DNA from: Pseudohalioglobus sediminis
GTDB lineage: Bacteria; Pseudomonadota; Gammaproteobacteria; Pseudomonadales; Halieaceae
Length of the DNA: 64,000 nt
NCBI RefSeq assembly: GCF_008370495.1
Contig: NZ_VTUX01000003.1
Location: 248,001-312,000, forward strand
Direction: 5' to 3'
Shown here: in pieces, positions 19,018 to 27,777 of the stretch
Position numbering within the stretch: the first letter of the stretch is position 1
Layout of the letters: every line of letters begins with the position of its first letter
The notes under the pieces: generated by a model
What the model was told of the DNA's origin: nothing
Seen by the model: the letters and a program-made list of their open reading frames with translations, nothing else
Database searches by the model: none
Program-made: the position numbers and the translations under genes

Positions 19018-19028
19018 CCACCGCGGTC

Positions 19029-19565
19029 TCATGAACCGCCCTCCTGGCCTTCCTGTCCTGCTTCCGTACCCGGCAGGGGCAGTTTGTCAGCCCCCGTCAG
19101 TTTGACCACCGCCTTCTGCAAAATAAGCGTGTTCGGATAGGTGATGAGGTTCTCACCCTGCCTGATCAATACGTGAAACAGGGTGATTTCTTCAATGACC
19201 CCGGATATGTCGTCGTCCTTGTCGACCACTTTGACAGCATCACCGACCCGGTAGGGAAAGCTGAAGAAGATAATCAGGCTCGCCGTGATATTACTCAGGA
19301 TCGACCACTGTGCGAACAGGGCGACACCGATAACCGCAAACATGGACGAGAGAAACACCGACAACTGGGAATACTCGATGCCCAGCAACATCAACAGGAC
19401 AATCAGGAAAAACGCGGTTATAGAGAGATTAAGCGTTTTGCTGATGTACTTTATGCGGTAGGTATTGACCGACTTGTTGGCACCGATTTTCTCGATGGTG
19501 CGCGCAACAAAGCCCAGCATCAGAAAGTAGGCAATAACAACTGACAGCGTAATAAGAAACTTCAC
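19029..19565 (-). CDS. Short MscS-type mechanosensitive channel protein
   Basis: 178 residues, GTG start overlapping the stop of the upstream DUF1003 gene (GTGA), so translation is probably coupled. Three hydrophobic segments lie at about residues 3-20, 48-68 and 72-100; the last resembles the MscS pore helix (FAVIGVALFAQWSILSNITA). A beta domain follows (PYRVGDAVKV, GVIEEITLFHV, ITYPNTLILQ). The protein stops after the beta domain and lacks the large C-terminal alpha/beta domain of MscS. It should relieve osmotic stress at the inner membrane, possibly with its DUF1003 partner. Confidence 0.85.
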   Translation of the reverse strand: MKFLITLSVVIAYFLMLGFVARTIEKIGANKSVNTYRIKYISKTLNLSITAFFLIVLLMLLGIEYSQLSVFLSSMFAVIGVALFAQWSILSNITASLIIFFSFPYRVGDAVKVVDKDDDISGVIEEITLFHVLIRQGENLITYPNTLILQKAVVKLTGADKLPLPGTEAGQEGQEGGS

Positions 19566-20050
19566 GACGAGCTATCTCCTTCGCGCAGGGCGTCGAGCTT
19601 TTCATGCACGCGCATCATCTGCAATTCCAGTTTCAGGTTGATCTCGAAGGCCGCGTCCTGCTTGATGCGGTCCTTGGCGGCCTGCCGGTTCTGCGACATC
19701 ATGATGATTGGCGCCTGGAAAGCCGCCAGTGTTGAAAGACCCAGGTTCAACAGTATGTAGGGGTACGGGTCGAAAGCAGTCCCGGTGATCAACCAGTGCG
19801 TGTTGATCAGTATCCAGATGACAATAAAAGCGAAAAACAGCCCGATAAATTTCCACGAGCCGCCAAACCTGGCAACCATATCTGCCAGTCGCTGGCCAAC
19901 CGAGAGTGAATCAGAGAAGGTGGTGTTGACGTTCTCTGCCACCGTGGTGTGCTCGGCAATGCTGTCTATCACTTTTTGCTCTGCGGGCTGTAAGTCACCG
20001 TATGGTTGCCCCAGCAATGCCCTGGCCAGATTCTCAAAATACTTCTTCAT
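19562..20050 (-). CDS. DUF1003 membrane protein
   Basis: 162 residues from the ATG at 20050, preceded by a GGGGGGA tract; a more distal start would lack this. Two transmembrane segments (about residues 73-93, with WKFIGLFFAFIVIWILI, and 106-125, containing ILLNLGLSTLAAFQAPIIMM) and a C-terminal coiled helix with the family's SQNRQAAKDR segment identify DUF1003. Function is unknown; family members often sit beside channel or transport genes. It overlaps the downstream MscS-type gene by 4 bases, making a two-gene operon. Confidence 0.88.
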   Translation of the reverse strand: MKKYFENLARALLGQPYGDLQPAEQKVIDSIAEHTTVAENVNTTFSDSLSVGQRLADMVARFGGSWKFIGLFFAFIVIWILINTHWLITGTAFDPYPYILLNLGLSTLAAFQAPIIMMSQNRQAAKDRIKQDAAFEINLKLELQMMRVHEKLDALREGDSSS

Positions 20051-20212
20051 CTTTTGATCCCCCCGGACCTGCGATGGCGAAAAGTGCATAGCATAGGGGT
20101 CAGTGCGCGAATTCTCCAGAGCCGTTTCCCTGCTATCCGCGACATTGGTATGCAGGGGCGAAAAATTGCCTTATTCTCTTTGGCTACCGCATTGACCAGA
20201 GGCCCCCTCATT

Positions 20213-20569
20213 ATGGCAACAATCAGCAGGCTGACCGCCGCCCTCGCACTACTGACGCTGCTGGCGGGCTGCGCCCAGTATGATAACCAACGCGGCGTTG
20301 ACGTCTCCTGGCAGCCGGCAGTGCTGGACACGCTCGAGGCAGGCAAGACCACGCGCGGTGACGTGCTGGAGATACTGGGGCCGCCATCGCAGATTATCGC
20401 CCTGGGTGATGAGACCGTGCTGTATTACCTGTTTGAACGCACCGAGGGCAACGGCCTGATACTGGTTGCCTACAACCGGTTTGTCACCCGCACCCACTAC
20501 GATCGCGCCGTGTTCTTTTTTGATGATGCAGAACGCCTGACCGACTATGCCACGTATCTCAAGCAATAG
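20213..20569 (+). CDS. Small lipoprotein with SmpA/OmlA-like segment
   Basis: 118 residues from ATG 20213. The lipobox LLAGC places the acylated Cys at about residue 19. The mature part contains KTTRGDVLEILGPPSQI, the helix-turn pattern also found in BamE/SmpA-type lipoproteins, followed by beta strands (TVLYYLFER). Too short and diverged to be called BamE. The 3' end overlaps the next lipoprotein gene by 23 bases, so the two are co-translated. Likely an outer- or inner-membrane-anchored periplasmic protein of unknown role. Confidence 0.72.
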   Translation: MATISRLTAALALLTLLAGCAQYDNQRGVDVSWQPAVLDTLEAGKTTRGDVLEILGPPSQIIALGDETVLYYLFERTEGNGLILVAYNRFVTRTHYDRAVFFFDDAERLTDYATYLKQ

Positions 20570-21155
20570 TTCGAGAGGCCTGCTCTGCCTGTGCCTGCTG
20601 ACGCTGCTATCCGCTTGCAGCCAGTGGCGACATGAACTGGGACCGGAACTCAGTGAGGCCCTGACCCCGACGCCCGCGCTGACACCGTCGTTGTCGTCTG
20701 TTATGGACCGCCTAGGGCCACCGATGCGAATCTCCGCCACCGCAGACGGCTACGTGATGGCCTGGGAGCACTGGCGGGTCAGGGAAGATGCCATAGGCAT
20801 CAGCCTCGGTGTACTCGGCGCCGATATGTTATCCCTGGACTGGGGCGATGCGCGCATGCAGGGCGAGTACATCGTCGCCACCTTCAATCACCAGCATGAG
20901 TTAACTGCAGCGGCCTACTCGACCTGGGACTCCGGAGCGGGCGGCGGCAGCGCGTTGCAACCGTTTATCGGCGTGTCGCTGGTAGAGGTGGACGATCTCC
21001 TCGAAAAAATGCCCCAGCACCGCTGGGGTGGCGCAAACCTGGAAACCCTGCCCAGGGCATTGAACACGCCCTCCCGGCCCGATATGGGCCAGGGCGGCAT
21101 ACAGCAGCGCGGCACACCCACGGGCATCGGACAACAAACGCTGGAAATGGACTGA
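20547..21155 (+). CDS. Lipoprotein of unknown function, partner of the preceding gene
   Basis: 202 residues. A signal sequence with lipobox LLSAC (Cys at about residue 24) marks a lipoprotein. The segment SSVMDRLGPPMRI echoes ILGPPSQI of the previous protein, so both may share a diverged SmpA-like fold; the rest is Gly/Pro-rich and ends in a low-complexity Gln/Gly/Thr tail. It overlaps the preceding gene by 23 bases. No specific function can be given. Confidence 0.68.
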   Translation: MPRISSNSSRGLLCLCLLTLLSACSQWRHELGPELSEALTPTPALTPSLSSVMDRLGPPMRISATADGYVMAWEHWRVREDAIGISLGVLGADMLSLDWGDARMQGEYIVATFNHQHELTAAAYSTWDSGAGGGSALQPFIGVSLVEVDDLLEKMPQHRWGGANLETLPRALNTPSRPDMGQGGIQQRGTPTGIGQQTLEMD

Positions 21156-21275
21156 GCGTAAGCAGCTTGTGAGCCACCCGCAGTCATTGCATAACCCCAG
21201 CGACAGGATCAGCTCACCCGTTAAAGAGCGGTGTCGCGGTTGGCGTGATGCCGGCAACGGTGCTACTTTAAAGCC

Positions 21276-21650
21276 ATGATCGGTTTCGTACTCAGAACAG
21301 TAATTATCGGGCTCGGGATATGGCTCGCGGCTTACCTGGTGCCGGGCGTCAGCGCCCAGTCCACCGGCGCGCTGGTTTGGGCGGCCATCGCCCTTGGCCT
21401 CATCAATGCATTCGTGCGCCCGGTACTGGTTGTGCTTACCCTGCCCTTTACCATCCTGACGCTGGGATTGTTCCTGCTGATCCTTAACGCGGGCATGCTG
21501 AATCTGGCAGGCTGGTTTGTTGACGGCTTCGACGTGACCGGGTTCTGGAGCGCGGTGTTCGGCGCAATCATTGTCAGCCTGGTGAGCTGGCTCTGCTCCA
21601 GCTTTATCGGCCCGAAGGGGCGCTACGAAGTGCTCGTGGTCAAACGCTGA
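21276..21650 (+). CDS. YvlD / phage holin 4-2 superfamily membrane protein
   Basis: 124 residues with four hydrophobic helices (about residues 3-22, 30-48, 52-76 and 85-110). The pattern GLINAFVRPVLVVLTLPFTILTLG is the signature of this superfamily, which despite its name is mostly chromosomal and not lytic. Role in the inner membrane is unknown. It converges with the EamA transporter, whose stop is 2 bases away. Confidence 0.85.
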   Translation: MIGFVLRTVIIGLGIWLAAYLVPGVSAQSTGALVWAAIALGLINAFVRPVLVVLTLPFTILTLGLFLLILNAGMLNLAGWFVDGFDVTGFWSAVFGAIIVSLVSWLCSSFIGPKGRYEVLVVKR

Positions 21651-21652
21651 AG

Positions 21653-22558
21653 CTAATCGGCGAAGCGCCCCACAGTGCGCCTGCGTGACTGTGACAGGGC
21701 TATTCCGGCAAAGATCACCAGCAAGCCGATAAACTGGTAAGGCTGTGCCGACTCCCCCAGAAACACCGCGCCTGCTGCAAAAGCGATCGCCGGGATCAGG
21801 TAGTTGATCACCGATAGAAAACTCGGCCCACAATCCGAAACCACCTTGAAATAGACCCAGGTGGCCAGGCCGGTGGCGAACACCCCCAGAGAGATGGACG
21901 CGACCCAGGCATCCAGGCCCGGCTCCAGCGTCCAGGGCCTGTCAACGACCAGGACCAGGGGCAACAGCACCAACGCACCGGCCAGTAGCGAGCCGGCTGC
22001 GACCACGAGAGTCTCTATCGGCGGCAAGCGCTTGGTGTAGACCGAGTTCACAGCGTAGGACAAGGTGGCGGCGAGCACTGCGAACTGCGCCAGCAACTGG
22101 CCGCCGCCAAGACCGCTGAGCACATCTGTGCCCACCAGGATGGTCACTCCCAGGAATCCCACCACCACGCCAAACAGCTTGCGTGTGGTGAGTTGTTCGT
22201 GAGCGACGTAGAAATGCGCCAGCAGCACAGTACTGAGTGGCATCAGTGCCATGAGTAGCCCCGCCTGGCCGCTGCTGATACGCGTTTCCGCCCAGGTAAT
22301 GAGCGTAAAGGGCAACAGGTTGCCACACAGCGACAGCAACACGAAGCGGCCCCACCAGCCCAGGTCGCCGGGCAGACGCCCGCCCTGCCAGCGCATGAAC
22401 AGGTACAGCACCGCCGCGCCCACCGCCAGGCGCAGCCAGACGATGGTCAATGGAGGGAAGCCGCGCAGCGCGACGGCAATAAGGTAGAAGGCGAGCCCCC
22501 AGAACAGGCTCAGGTACAGCAGCATCAGCCAGTGTACCGGCCTTGGCGATTGCATCAC
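21653..22558 (-). CDS. EamA/DMT family transporter
   Basis: 301 residues, about ten transmembrane helices in two EamA repeats, the first starting LLYLSLFWGLAFYLI and the second around residue 150. Members export or import small metabolites such as amino acids; the substrate is not predictable. The protein ends in a short basic tail (SRRRTVGRF). It is followed upstream by an LLM-type oxidoreductase 40 bp away on the same strand. Confidence 0.87.
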   Translation of the reverse strand: MMQSPRPVHWLMLLYLSLFWGLAFYLIAVALRGFPPLTIVWLRLAVGAAVLYLFMRWQGGRLPGDLGWWGRFVLLSLCGNLLPFTLITWAETRISSGQAGLLMALMPLSTVLLAHFYVAHEQLTTRKLFGVVVGFLGVTILVGTDVLSGLGGGQLLAQFAVLAATLSYAVNSVYTKRLPPIETLVVAAGSLLAGALVLLPLVLVVDRPWTLEPGLDAWVASISLGVFATGLATWVYFKVVSDCGPSFLSVINYLIPAIAFAAGAVFLGESAQPYQFIGLLVIFAGIALSQSRRRTVGRFAD

Positions 22559-22598
22559 GACATGGCGTCTCGCAACGGCGCGTTAGTCACGCGCGCGT

Positions 22599-23480
22599 TC
22601 AACCTTCACGGTGAGGGCGAATGACGTTTTCGGCATACCAGTTGATCATGCCGATTTTCTCTTCGACACTCTGGGTGTCGGGCTCTGCGTCATAGGGATT
22701 GCGAAACGCGATGATCACTTCGGTGACCCCGGCATCAGCCAGGTCAGCCAGCCCCTCTACCGAGTAGGCGGCTTCGGTCATGGCGTGGTATTCAAAGGGG
22801 GCGTTTTCGCGCCCGAAGTCCTTCTTGAATGCCTCGATCTGGGCGATCATATCCCGCAGTTCCTGTAAGGAAGAGCCGGCGGACACCCAGCCGTCGCCCA
22901 GCTTCGCGGCCCGGCGCAGGGCCGGCTTGGCGTGGCCACCCACCAGCAGCGGAATATGGTGCTCCGGTACCGGGCAGAGCTTGATCGGATCGATCTGGAA
23001 AATCTCGCCCTGGTAGCCAAAATAGTCACCGCTCATCAGCCCGTTGACGATTTCCATCATCTCGTCCATGCGCTTGCCGCGCTTTTCCCACGGTACCTGG
23101 CAGGCCAGGAAATCCTCGGGCCAGGGGCTGATGCCGACGCCGAAGCCGAAGCGATCCCCGATCATGACACCCAGGGTCGACAGCTGCTTCGCGACCACCA
23201 CGGGTTGGCGCACGGCCAGCTTGACCACGGACGTGGTAAACCTGAGCTTCTCAGTGCGCGCGGCGAGATAAGGGATAGCGACAAAGGGCTCGAGGAACGG
23301 CACCCCATCGAGAAAGTCGCGGGTGCCGTCGTCGTTGTAGGGGTACACATCCGAGCCTTCCTTGGGGTAGCAGATGCTGTCGGGGAAGGTGAAGGTGTCA
23401 AAGCCCGCCTCCTCTGCCGCGATTGCCAGGGGCAGGTACTGTTCGGGTGGGCACATGGTTGCGTGGTAGGCAAATTTCAT
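22599..23480 (-). CDS. LLM class (F420-type) oxidoreductase
   Basis: 293 residues, a luciferase-like TIM barrel. LAIAAEEAGFDTFTFPDS, FGFGVGISPWPEDF and LLVGGHAKPALRRAAKLGDGWV are typical of the family branch usually annotated as F420-dependent. It would oxidise or reduce a small molecule with F420 or FMN in the cytoplasm. F420 synthesis genes are not in the window, so cofactor use is unproven. It lies directly downstream of a DmdC-like acyl-CoA dehydrogenase on the same strand (92 bp), suggesting a shared catabolic role. Confidence 0.83.
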   Translation of the reverse strand: MKFAYHATMCPPEQYLPLAIAAEEAGFDTFTFPDSICYPKEGSDVYPYNDDGTRDFLDGVPFLEPFVAIPYLAARTEKLRFTTSVVKLAVRQPVVVAKQLSTLGVMIGDRFGFGVGISPWPEDFLACQVPWEKRGKRMDEMMEIVNGLMSGDYFGYQGEIFQIDPIKLCPVPEHHIPLLVGGHAKPALRRAAKLGDGWVSAGSSLQELRDMIAQIEAFKKDFGRENAPFEYHAMTEAAYSVEGLADLADAGVTEVIIAFRNPYDAEPDTQSVEEKIGMINWYAENVIRPHREG

Positions 23481-23572
23481 AAGCGGTTTCGCTCTGGTTT
23501 TTCTTTTAGGAAGCCAGCATCTTACGCCTGTAGATGGCCAGCGTGAAGCGACTCAGTAAACTGCGGCGGCGC

Positions 23573-25345
23573 TCAGGCCGCCCAGTATTCTTCCTGCATC
23601 GCCATCATGCTTTCCTTGCCGCTGGTAATGTCGCGCAGCAACCACTCGGCCTCGGGAAGCAGCTTCTCGAAGTAATAGCGGGCCGATACCAGCTTGCCGT
23701 TCAACATGGCCTCGTTGCCCTCTCCACGATCCAGTTTTTCCTGCGCCGTGGCAGCCATCCGTGACCACAGATAGGCAAGCATGACCAGCGCCACCAGCCG
23801 CAGGTAGGGTGAGGCGGCGGCCGCGGCCTGGTCCGGATCGGGGATACCCTGCTCCGCTATCCAGCCGGTGGCGTGCTCCAGTGCCTGTATGCTCGATGTC
23901 AGCTGGTCAGCATAGGGCGCAGACTCTGCTCCGGCCCAGGCCTTGAGCAGGGCAAACAGTCGCACCACCAGCCTGCCTCCCGCCATACCGAGCTTGCGGC
24001 CAACAAGGTCCAGCGCCTGGATACCGTTGGTGCCCTCGTAGATGCGTGCGATACGGCAATCTCGCACCAGTTGCTCCAGCGGCCAGTCGGTAGTAAAGCC
24101 GGCGCCACCCAGCACCTGCAGGCCGACGTTGGCGTTGTTGAAGCCCTCATCGGTAAGAAACGCCTTCACCACAGGCGTGAGCAACTGCACGAGGTCGTCG
24201 GCCTCCTCTCGCACTGTGGCGTCCGGATGCGCAACCGACAGGTCGAGCTGGTGCCCGGTGAAAAGGGCCAGGGCACGCATACCCTCGTTCAAGACTTTCT
24301 GGCGCATGAGCATGCGCCGCACGTCGGGATGCACAATGATCGGGTCTGCCGGTCCGTCCGGGTTGGCGGCGCCGGTCAACGCCCTGCCCTGCAGCCGTTC
24401 ACGGGCAAAGCCGAGACTTTCCTGGTACGCCATCTCGGCAATCCCCAGTCCCTGCATGCCCACCATGAGGCGAGCTTCGTTCATCATCGTGAACATCGCA
24501 CGCATGCCGTCGTTAGCCTCACCAACCAGCCAGCCGCGCGCAGATTCGAAATTCATGACGCAGGTCGCCGAACCCTTGATACCCATCTTGTGCTCGAGGC
24601 CGCCACAGTACACGGGATTGCGCTCGCCGCTGTCGGGCAGGACCTTGGGCACCAGGAACAGTGAAATCCCCTTGGTGGTATCAGGCGCACCGGGCAGTTT
24701 GGCCAGGACCAGGTGCACGATGTTGTCGGCGAGGTCGTGCTCGCCGCCAGTGATCCATATCTTGGTACCCTCGATGAGGTAGGTGCCGTCGTCCTGCGGT
24801 GTAGCCCGGGTACGAATCAGGCCGAGGTCGGTGCCGCACTGCGGCTCGGTAAGACACATGGTGCCGCTCCACTCCCCGCTGACCAGCTTGGCCAGGTAGG
24901 TCTCCTTGAGTTCGTCTGCGCCGTGTGCGTGCAAGGCGCTGATCGCACCGTGAGTCAGGCCCGGATACATACCCAGTGACAGGTTGGTGGAGCAGACCAT
25001 CTCGTCCACCACGAACTTGAGCACATGGGGCAGGCCCTGACCGCCCCACTCCACCGGTGCGTCCAGTGCCGTCCACCCGGCCTCAACAAACTGCTTGTAG
25101 GCTGCCTTGAAGCCTTCCGGTGTGGTGACCACGTGAGTCTCCGGATCGTACTGGCAGCCCTGCTGGTCACCAGCCTTGTTTATTGGATGCAGGACCTCGG
25201 CGGAAAACTTGCCCATCTCGTCGAGGATGGTCACGATCAGTTCCGGTGACGCATCGGTGTACTTGTCGAACTGGCTGAGGTTGCCGACGCCGAGTACGTC
25301 GAGCAACACAAACTGCATGTCATTCAGGGGGGCCTGGTAGTTCAT
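23573..25345 (-). CDS. Acyl-CoA dehydrogenase, DmdC-like long form
   Basis: 590 residues, the length of the 3-methylmercaptopropionyl-CoA dehydrogenase (DmdC)/FadE-type branch with an extra C-terminal domain. FAD-binding signatures include MCLTEPQCGTDLGLI and IWITGGEHD; the catalytic glutamate is in RIYEGTNGIQALDL. It introduces a 2,3-double bond into an acyl-CoA. N-terminal MNYQAPLNDMQFVLLDVL is typical of this subgroup. The promoter region carries a perfect 9-bp inverted repeat 48 bp upstream. DmdC function itself is not implied without DmdB/DmdD, which are absent here. Confidence 0.9.
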   Translation of the reverse strand: MNYQAPLNDMQFVLLDVLGVGNLSQFDKYTDASPELIVTILDEMGKFSAEVLHPINKAGDQQGCQYDPETHVVTTPEGFKAAYKQFVEAGWTALDAPVEWGGQGLPHVLKFVVDEMVCSTNLSLGMYPGLTHGAISALHAHGADELKETYLAKLVSGEWSGTMCLTEPQCGTDLGLIRTRATPQDDGTYLIEGTKIWITGGEHDLADNIVHLVLAKLPGAPDTTKGISLFLVPKVLPDSGERNPVYCGGLEHKMGIKGSATCVMNFESARGWLVGEANDGMRAMFTMMNEARLMVGMQGLGIAEMAYQESLGFARERLQGRALTGAANPDGPADPIIVHPDVRRMLMRQKVLNEGMRALALFTGHQLDLSVAHPDATVREEADDLVQLLTPVVKAFLTDEGFNNANVGLQVLGGAGFTTDWPLEQLVRDCRIARIYEGTNGIQALDLVGRKLGMAGGRLVVRLFALLKAWAGAESAPYADQLTSSIQALEHATGWIAEQGIPDPDQAAAAASPYLRLVALVMLAYLWSRMAATAQEKLDRGEGNEAMLNGKLVSARYYFEKLLPEAEWLLRDITSGKESMMAMQEEYWAA

Positions 25346-25392
25346 CGCTGCCTCTGTGTCTCCATCTCACTGGCCGACACCCGTTGCCGGCC

Positions 25393-25415
25393 ACCATATT
25401 GAATCGCAATATGGT
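25393..25415. promoter_or_regulatory. Perfect inverted repeat upstream of the DmdC-like gene
   Basis: Arms ACCATATTG and CAATATGGT around a 5-base centre, 48 bases before the acyl-CoA dehydrogenase start. Size and position suit a TetR- or MarR-type operator. No regulator gene is adjacent. Confidence 0.5.
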
Positions 25416-25472
25416 CTCTGTGAGATTACGACAGCAGCAGGCGCCCAGATCACCCGACGGGTTGCCGCCTCA

Positions 25473-26552
25473 TCATGGCGCGCTGCCGAAGTCAGGGACT
25501 GAAATCAGCCTGTCGCCGACAAATGACCCCAGGTAGACACGCCCTCCCTGGGGTACAGCCACGGTCGCAGCGCCCATGGGTGCACCCCGGTGCGCGAACA
25601 CCGTCTCATGCGCCATCGTTTCGGGATCAATGGCAACCACCTCAAAGCCGGCTCCGCAGGGGCGTTCCTGGGCAGAGAAACAGGACAACAGGTTGACCAT
25701 GCTGTCCCTGTGCACCACCACCCACAACCTGCCGTCACTGCCCCAGGCGTTGTTGTCACCGCTGGCCACCGGTGCAGTGGCTACTACTTCGCCCGTATCT
25801 GCGTCCACTTTCCAGACCTCGCCGGTAAAGTACATGTTGGCAAAGACGTAACGCTCATCAGGCGAAATTTCGATACCGTTGGGCTGGTTTGCCTCGGTAC
25901 CCGGCAAAACACGCAATCCGCTGTCGCGATTCCAGCGCCATAGATCCCCCGTGTTCCTGCCAAGGGCACTGAGCAATTTTTCTGTCATGCCCTCGGTATG
26001 CAGCATGCGCGTGTAGATCAGGTCGCCATTCTTCAGCCCTACTACATCGTTAATGAAAGTCTCGGGGGCGGCCTGCACACAACCGCGCCATGCCAGCTCT
26101 GTGGTCTCACCCTGCCCCGTGACTTCGAACAGCTCTATGGTCTCCGGACCACCATGGTTGACCACGAGGTAGCGCAGGCGGCCATCGGTCAGGCGGTGCA
26201 GGTGTGTGCCGTGCGGGCTGAATACTTCAGCAACAGGCGGCGCACAGTCCGGCTCGCCCCAGAGTTCCTCCACCACCGCGGGCACAGCACCGGCTGGCGG
26301 AAACAGGCGCCTGGAATTTTCGCTCTGTGTATCAAACAGGGACAGTGTGCCGGTGCCGCCATGCATGCCGCCAAAATTCGCCAATAACAAGTGACGCCCA
26401 TCCGGCAGCGCAGCAATGTCTTCCGGTGACTGCATCCCGCAAACAGGCCGGATATCACCGGCGCTGGCGCAATCCTGGATGTGCATTGCGTCATCGACGC
26501 AGCCGGCCAGGATCAGCGTGGCGCCGAGCAGCGTAGCTTTGATTGAATTCAT
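25473..26552 (-). CDS. SMP-30/strictosidine-synthase-like beta-propeller lipoprotein
   Basis: 359 residues from the ATG at 26552 (GGAG 6 bases before). The lipobox LILAGC marks membrane anchoring in the periplasm. The mature part has six repeated beta-sheet blades (LLLANFGG, YLVVNHGG, IEISPDERYVFANMYFTGEVWKVD, GRLWVVVHRD, VYLGSFVGDR), the SMP-30/arylesterase pattern, with metal-ligand-like Asn/Asp at blade starts. Several cysteines in the N-terminal region may form disulphides. Likely a lactonase or esterase, but no catalytic assignment is possible. It lies upstream of the acyl-CoA dehydrogenase on the same strand. Confidence 0.72.
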   Translation of the reverse strand: MNSIKATLLGATLILAGCVDDAMHIQDCASAGDIRPVCGMQSPEDIAALPDGRHLLLANFGGMHGGTGTLSLFDTQSENSRRLFPPAGAVPAVVEELWGEPDCAPPVAEVFSPHGTHLHRLTDGRLRYLVVNHGGPETIELFEVTGQGETTELAWRGCVQAAPETFINDVVGLKNGDLIYTRMLHTEGMTEKLLSALGRNTGDLWRWNRDSGLRVLPGTEANQPNGIEISPDERYVFANMYFTGEVWKVDADTGEVVATAPVASGDNNAWGSDGRLWVVVHRDSMVNLLSCFSAQERPCGAGFEVVAIDPETMAHETVFAHRGAPMGAATVAVPQGGRVYLGSFVGDRLISVPDFGSAP

Positions 26553-26838
26553 AGGTTCTCCACCTGCAGGTTTCCAGTTATCTATTCTTTGGCAAAGTCT
26601 ACACCAACCCTGTTGTTGCTCGCGCCCGCAAGCCCCGCGCCCGGTCAGCGCCCGCACCATTGTCGACCCAGGCACGGCTGACGGGTGAGCATTGCAGCGG
26701 ACGCAGATATCAATGTCATCGGTCTTTCCCGTCCTAGGCCGGCAACCGGGTAGCGGGCATCATAGCTTCCATAGTAGCGCTACCTGCACCGGCAAGCGTG
26801 GCCGGCGCCCCAGCGCGCACCTGTTGAGGAGAAAGAGT

Positions 26839-27633
26839 ATGGAATGGCTGATGTCTGCCGAGGTTTACCACTACGTGTTGCTGGCCAGCTTTGTCTATGC
26901 CGCCGCGATCCTCGTCGGCGCGTTCATAGCCAAGGCACCTTATGGCAAACTCGGCTCCGAACGACGCGGCATCAACCTGTCGCCGCGGCTGGGCTGGTTT
27001 TTGATGGAACTCCCCGCCACGTTGAGCTTCCTCTGGTTTTACCTGCACGGCCAGAATGCCGGGCAGGTGGTACCGATGATTTTTCTCGGCATCTGGTTAC
27101 TGCACTACGGTAACCGTGGTTTTATCTTCCCACTCCTCATGCGCGTACCGCGCGGCGCCAAAGGCACTTTTTCTCTCGTCGTCGTGGTCTCCGGGATCTT
27201 CGTTACCACACTGCACGGCTACCTCAACGCCGTTTTCATCTCACATCTCAGCACCCATATGACGCCGGAGTGGCTGACCGACCCGCGTTTCCTGCTGGGC
27301 ATGAGCATCTACTTCACCGGCTTCATCCTCAATATCCACTCCGATGCCATCATCCGCAATCTACGCAGCAAGGAAGAAGTAGAGCGTGGCGACAAGGTTT
27401 ACCGGATTCCTGCAGGCGGCCTGTTTCGTTACGTCACCAACCCGAGCTATTTCACCGAGCTGTTATCATTTACCGGTTTCGCCATTGCCACCTGGTCGCC
27501 GGGCGCACTGTTCGTACTGCTGGTAAGTGCCGCCAACCTCGTACCCCGCGCTTTCCAGGTGCACGCCTGGTACAGGAAAAAGTTTGCGGACTATCCACAG
27601 GAGCGCAAAGTACTCATTCCGTTTCTGCTGTAA
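26839..27633 (+). CDS. 3-oxo-5-alpha-steroid 4-dehydrogenase (steroid 5-alpha-reductase) family membrane protein
   Basis: 264 residues from ATG 26839, directly after a strong GAGGAGAAAG site. Six or seven transmembrane helices. The C-terminal signature matches the family: IHSDAIIRNLR, YRIPAGGLFRYVTNPSYFTELLSFTGFAIAT and ARAFQVHAWYRKKF-like sequence (here PRAFQVHAWYRKKF), the region that binds NADPH. Eukaryotic relatives reduce the 4,5 double bond of 3-oxo-4-ene steroids or of trans-enoyl-CoA and polyprenols. Bacterial members are scattered and little studied. An MFS transporter follows on the same strand. The substrate could be a steroid, polyprenol or enoyl lipid. Confidence 0.8.
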   Translation: MEWLMSAEVYHYVLLASFVYAAAILVGAFIAKAPYGKLGSERRGINLSPRLGWFLMELPATLSFLWFYLHGQNAGQVVPMIFLGIWLLHYGNRGFIFPLLMRVPRGAKGTFSLVVVVSGIFVTTLHGYLNAVFISHLSTHMTPEWLTDPRFLLGMSIYFTGFILNIHSDAIIRNLRSKEEVERGDKVYRIPAGGLFRYVTNPSYFTELLSFTGFAIATWSPGALFVLLVSAANLVPRAFQVHAWYRKKFADYPQERKVLIPFLL

Positions 27634-27777
27634 GGGTAGCGCCACCCACAAGACCGGCTACACGCGAGGCAAGAAGAGGCTGACCCGGGACTGCCGCGGC
27701 ATCCACTGTTTGCCACGGTGACACCTGAAAAAGTCGCGGTGGGCCAATCGCCCATCTTCGGCGTATCATTGAGCGCC

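Noticed and set aside
21276-21650. Phage holin, suggesting a prophage
   Set aside because: The protein belongs to the YvlD-type branch of the holin superfamily; there are no other phage genes nearby.
23573-25345. DMSP demethylation pathway inferred from a DmdC-like gene
   Set aside because: No DmdA, DmdB or DmdD is present; this dehydrogenase branch has many other substrates.
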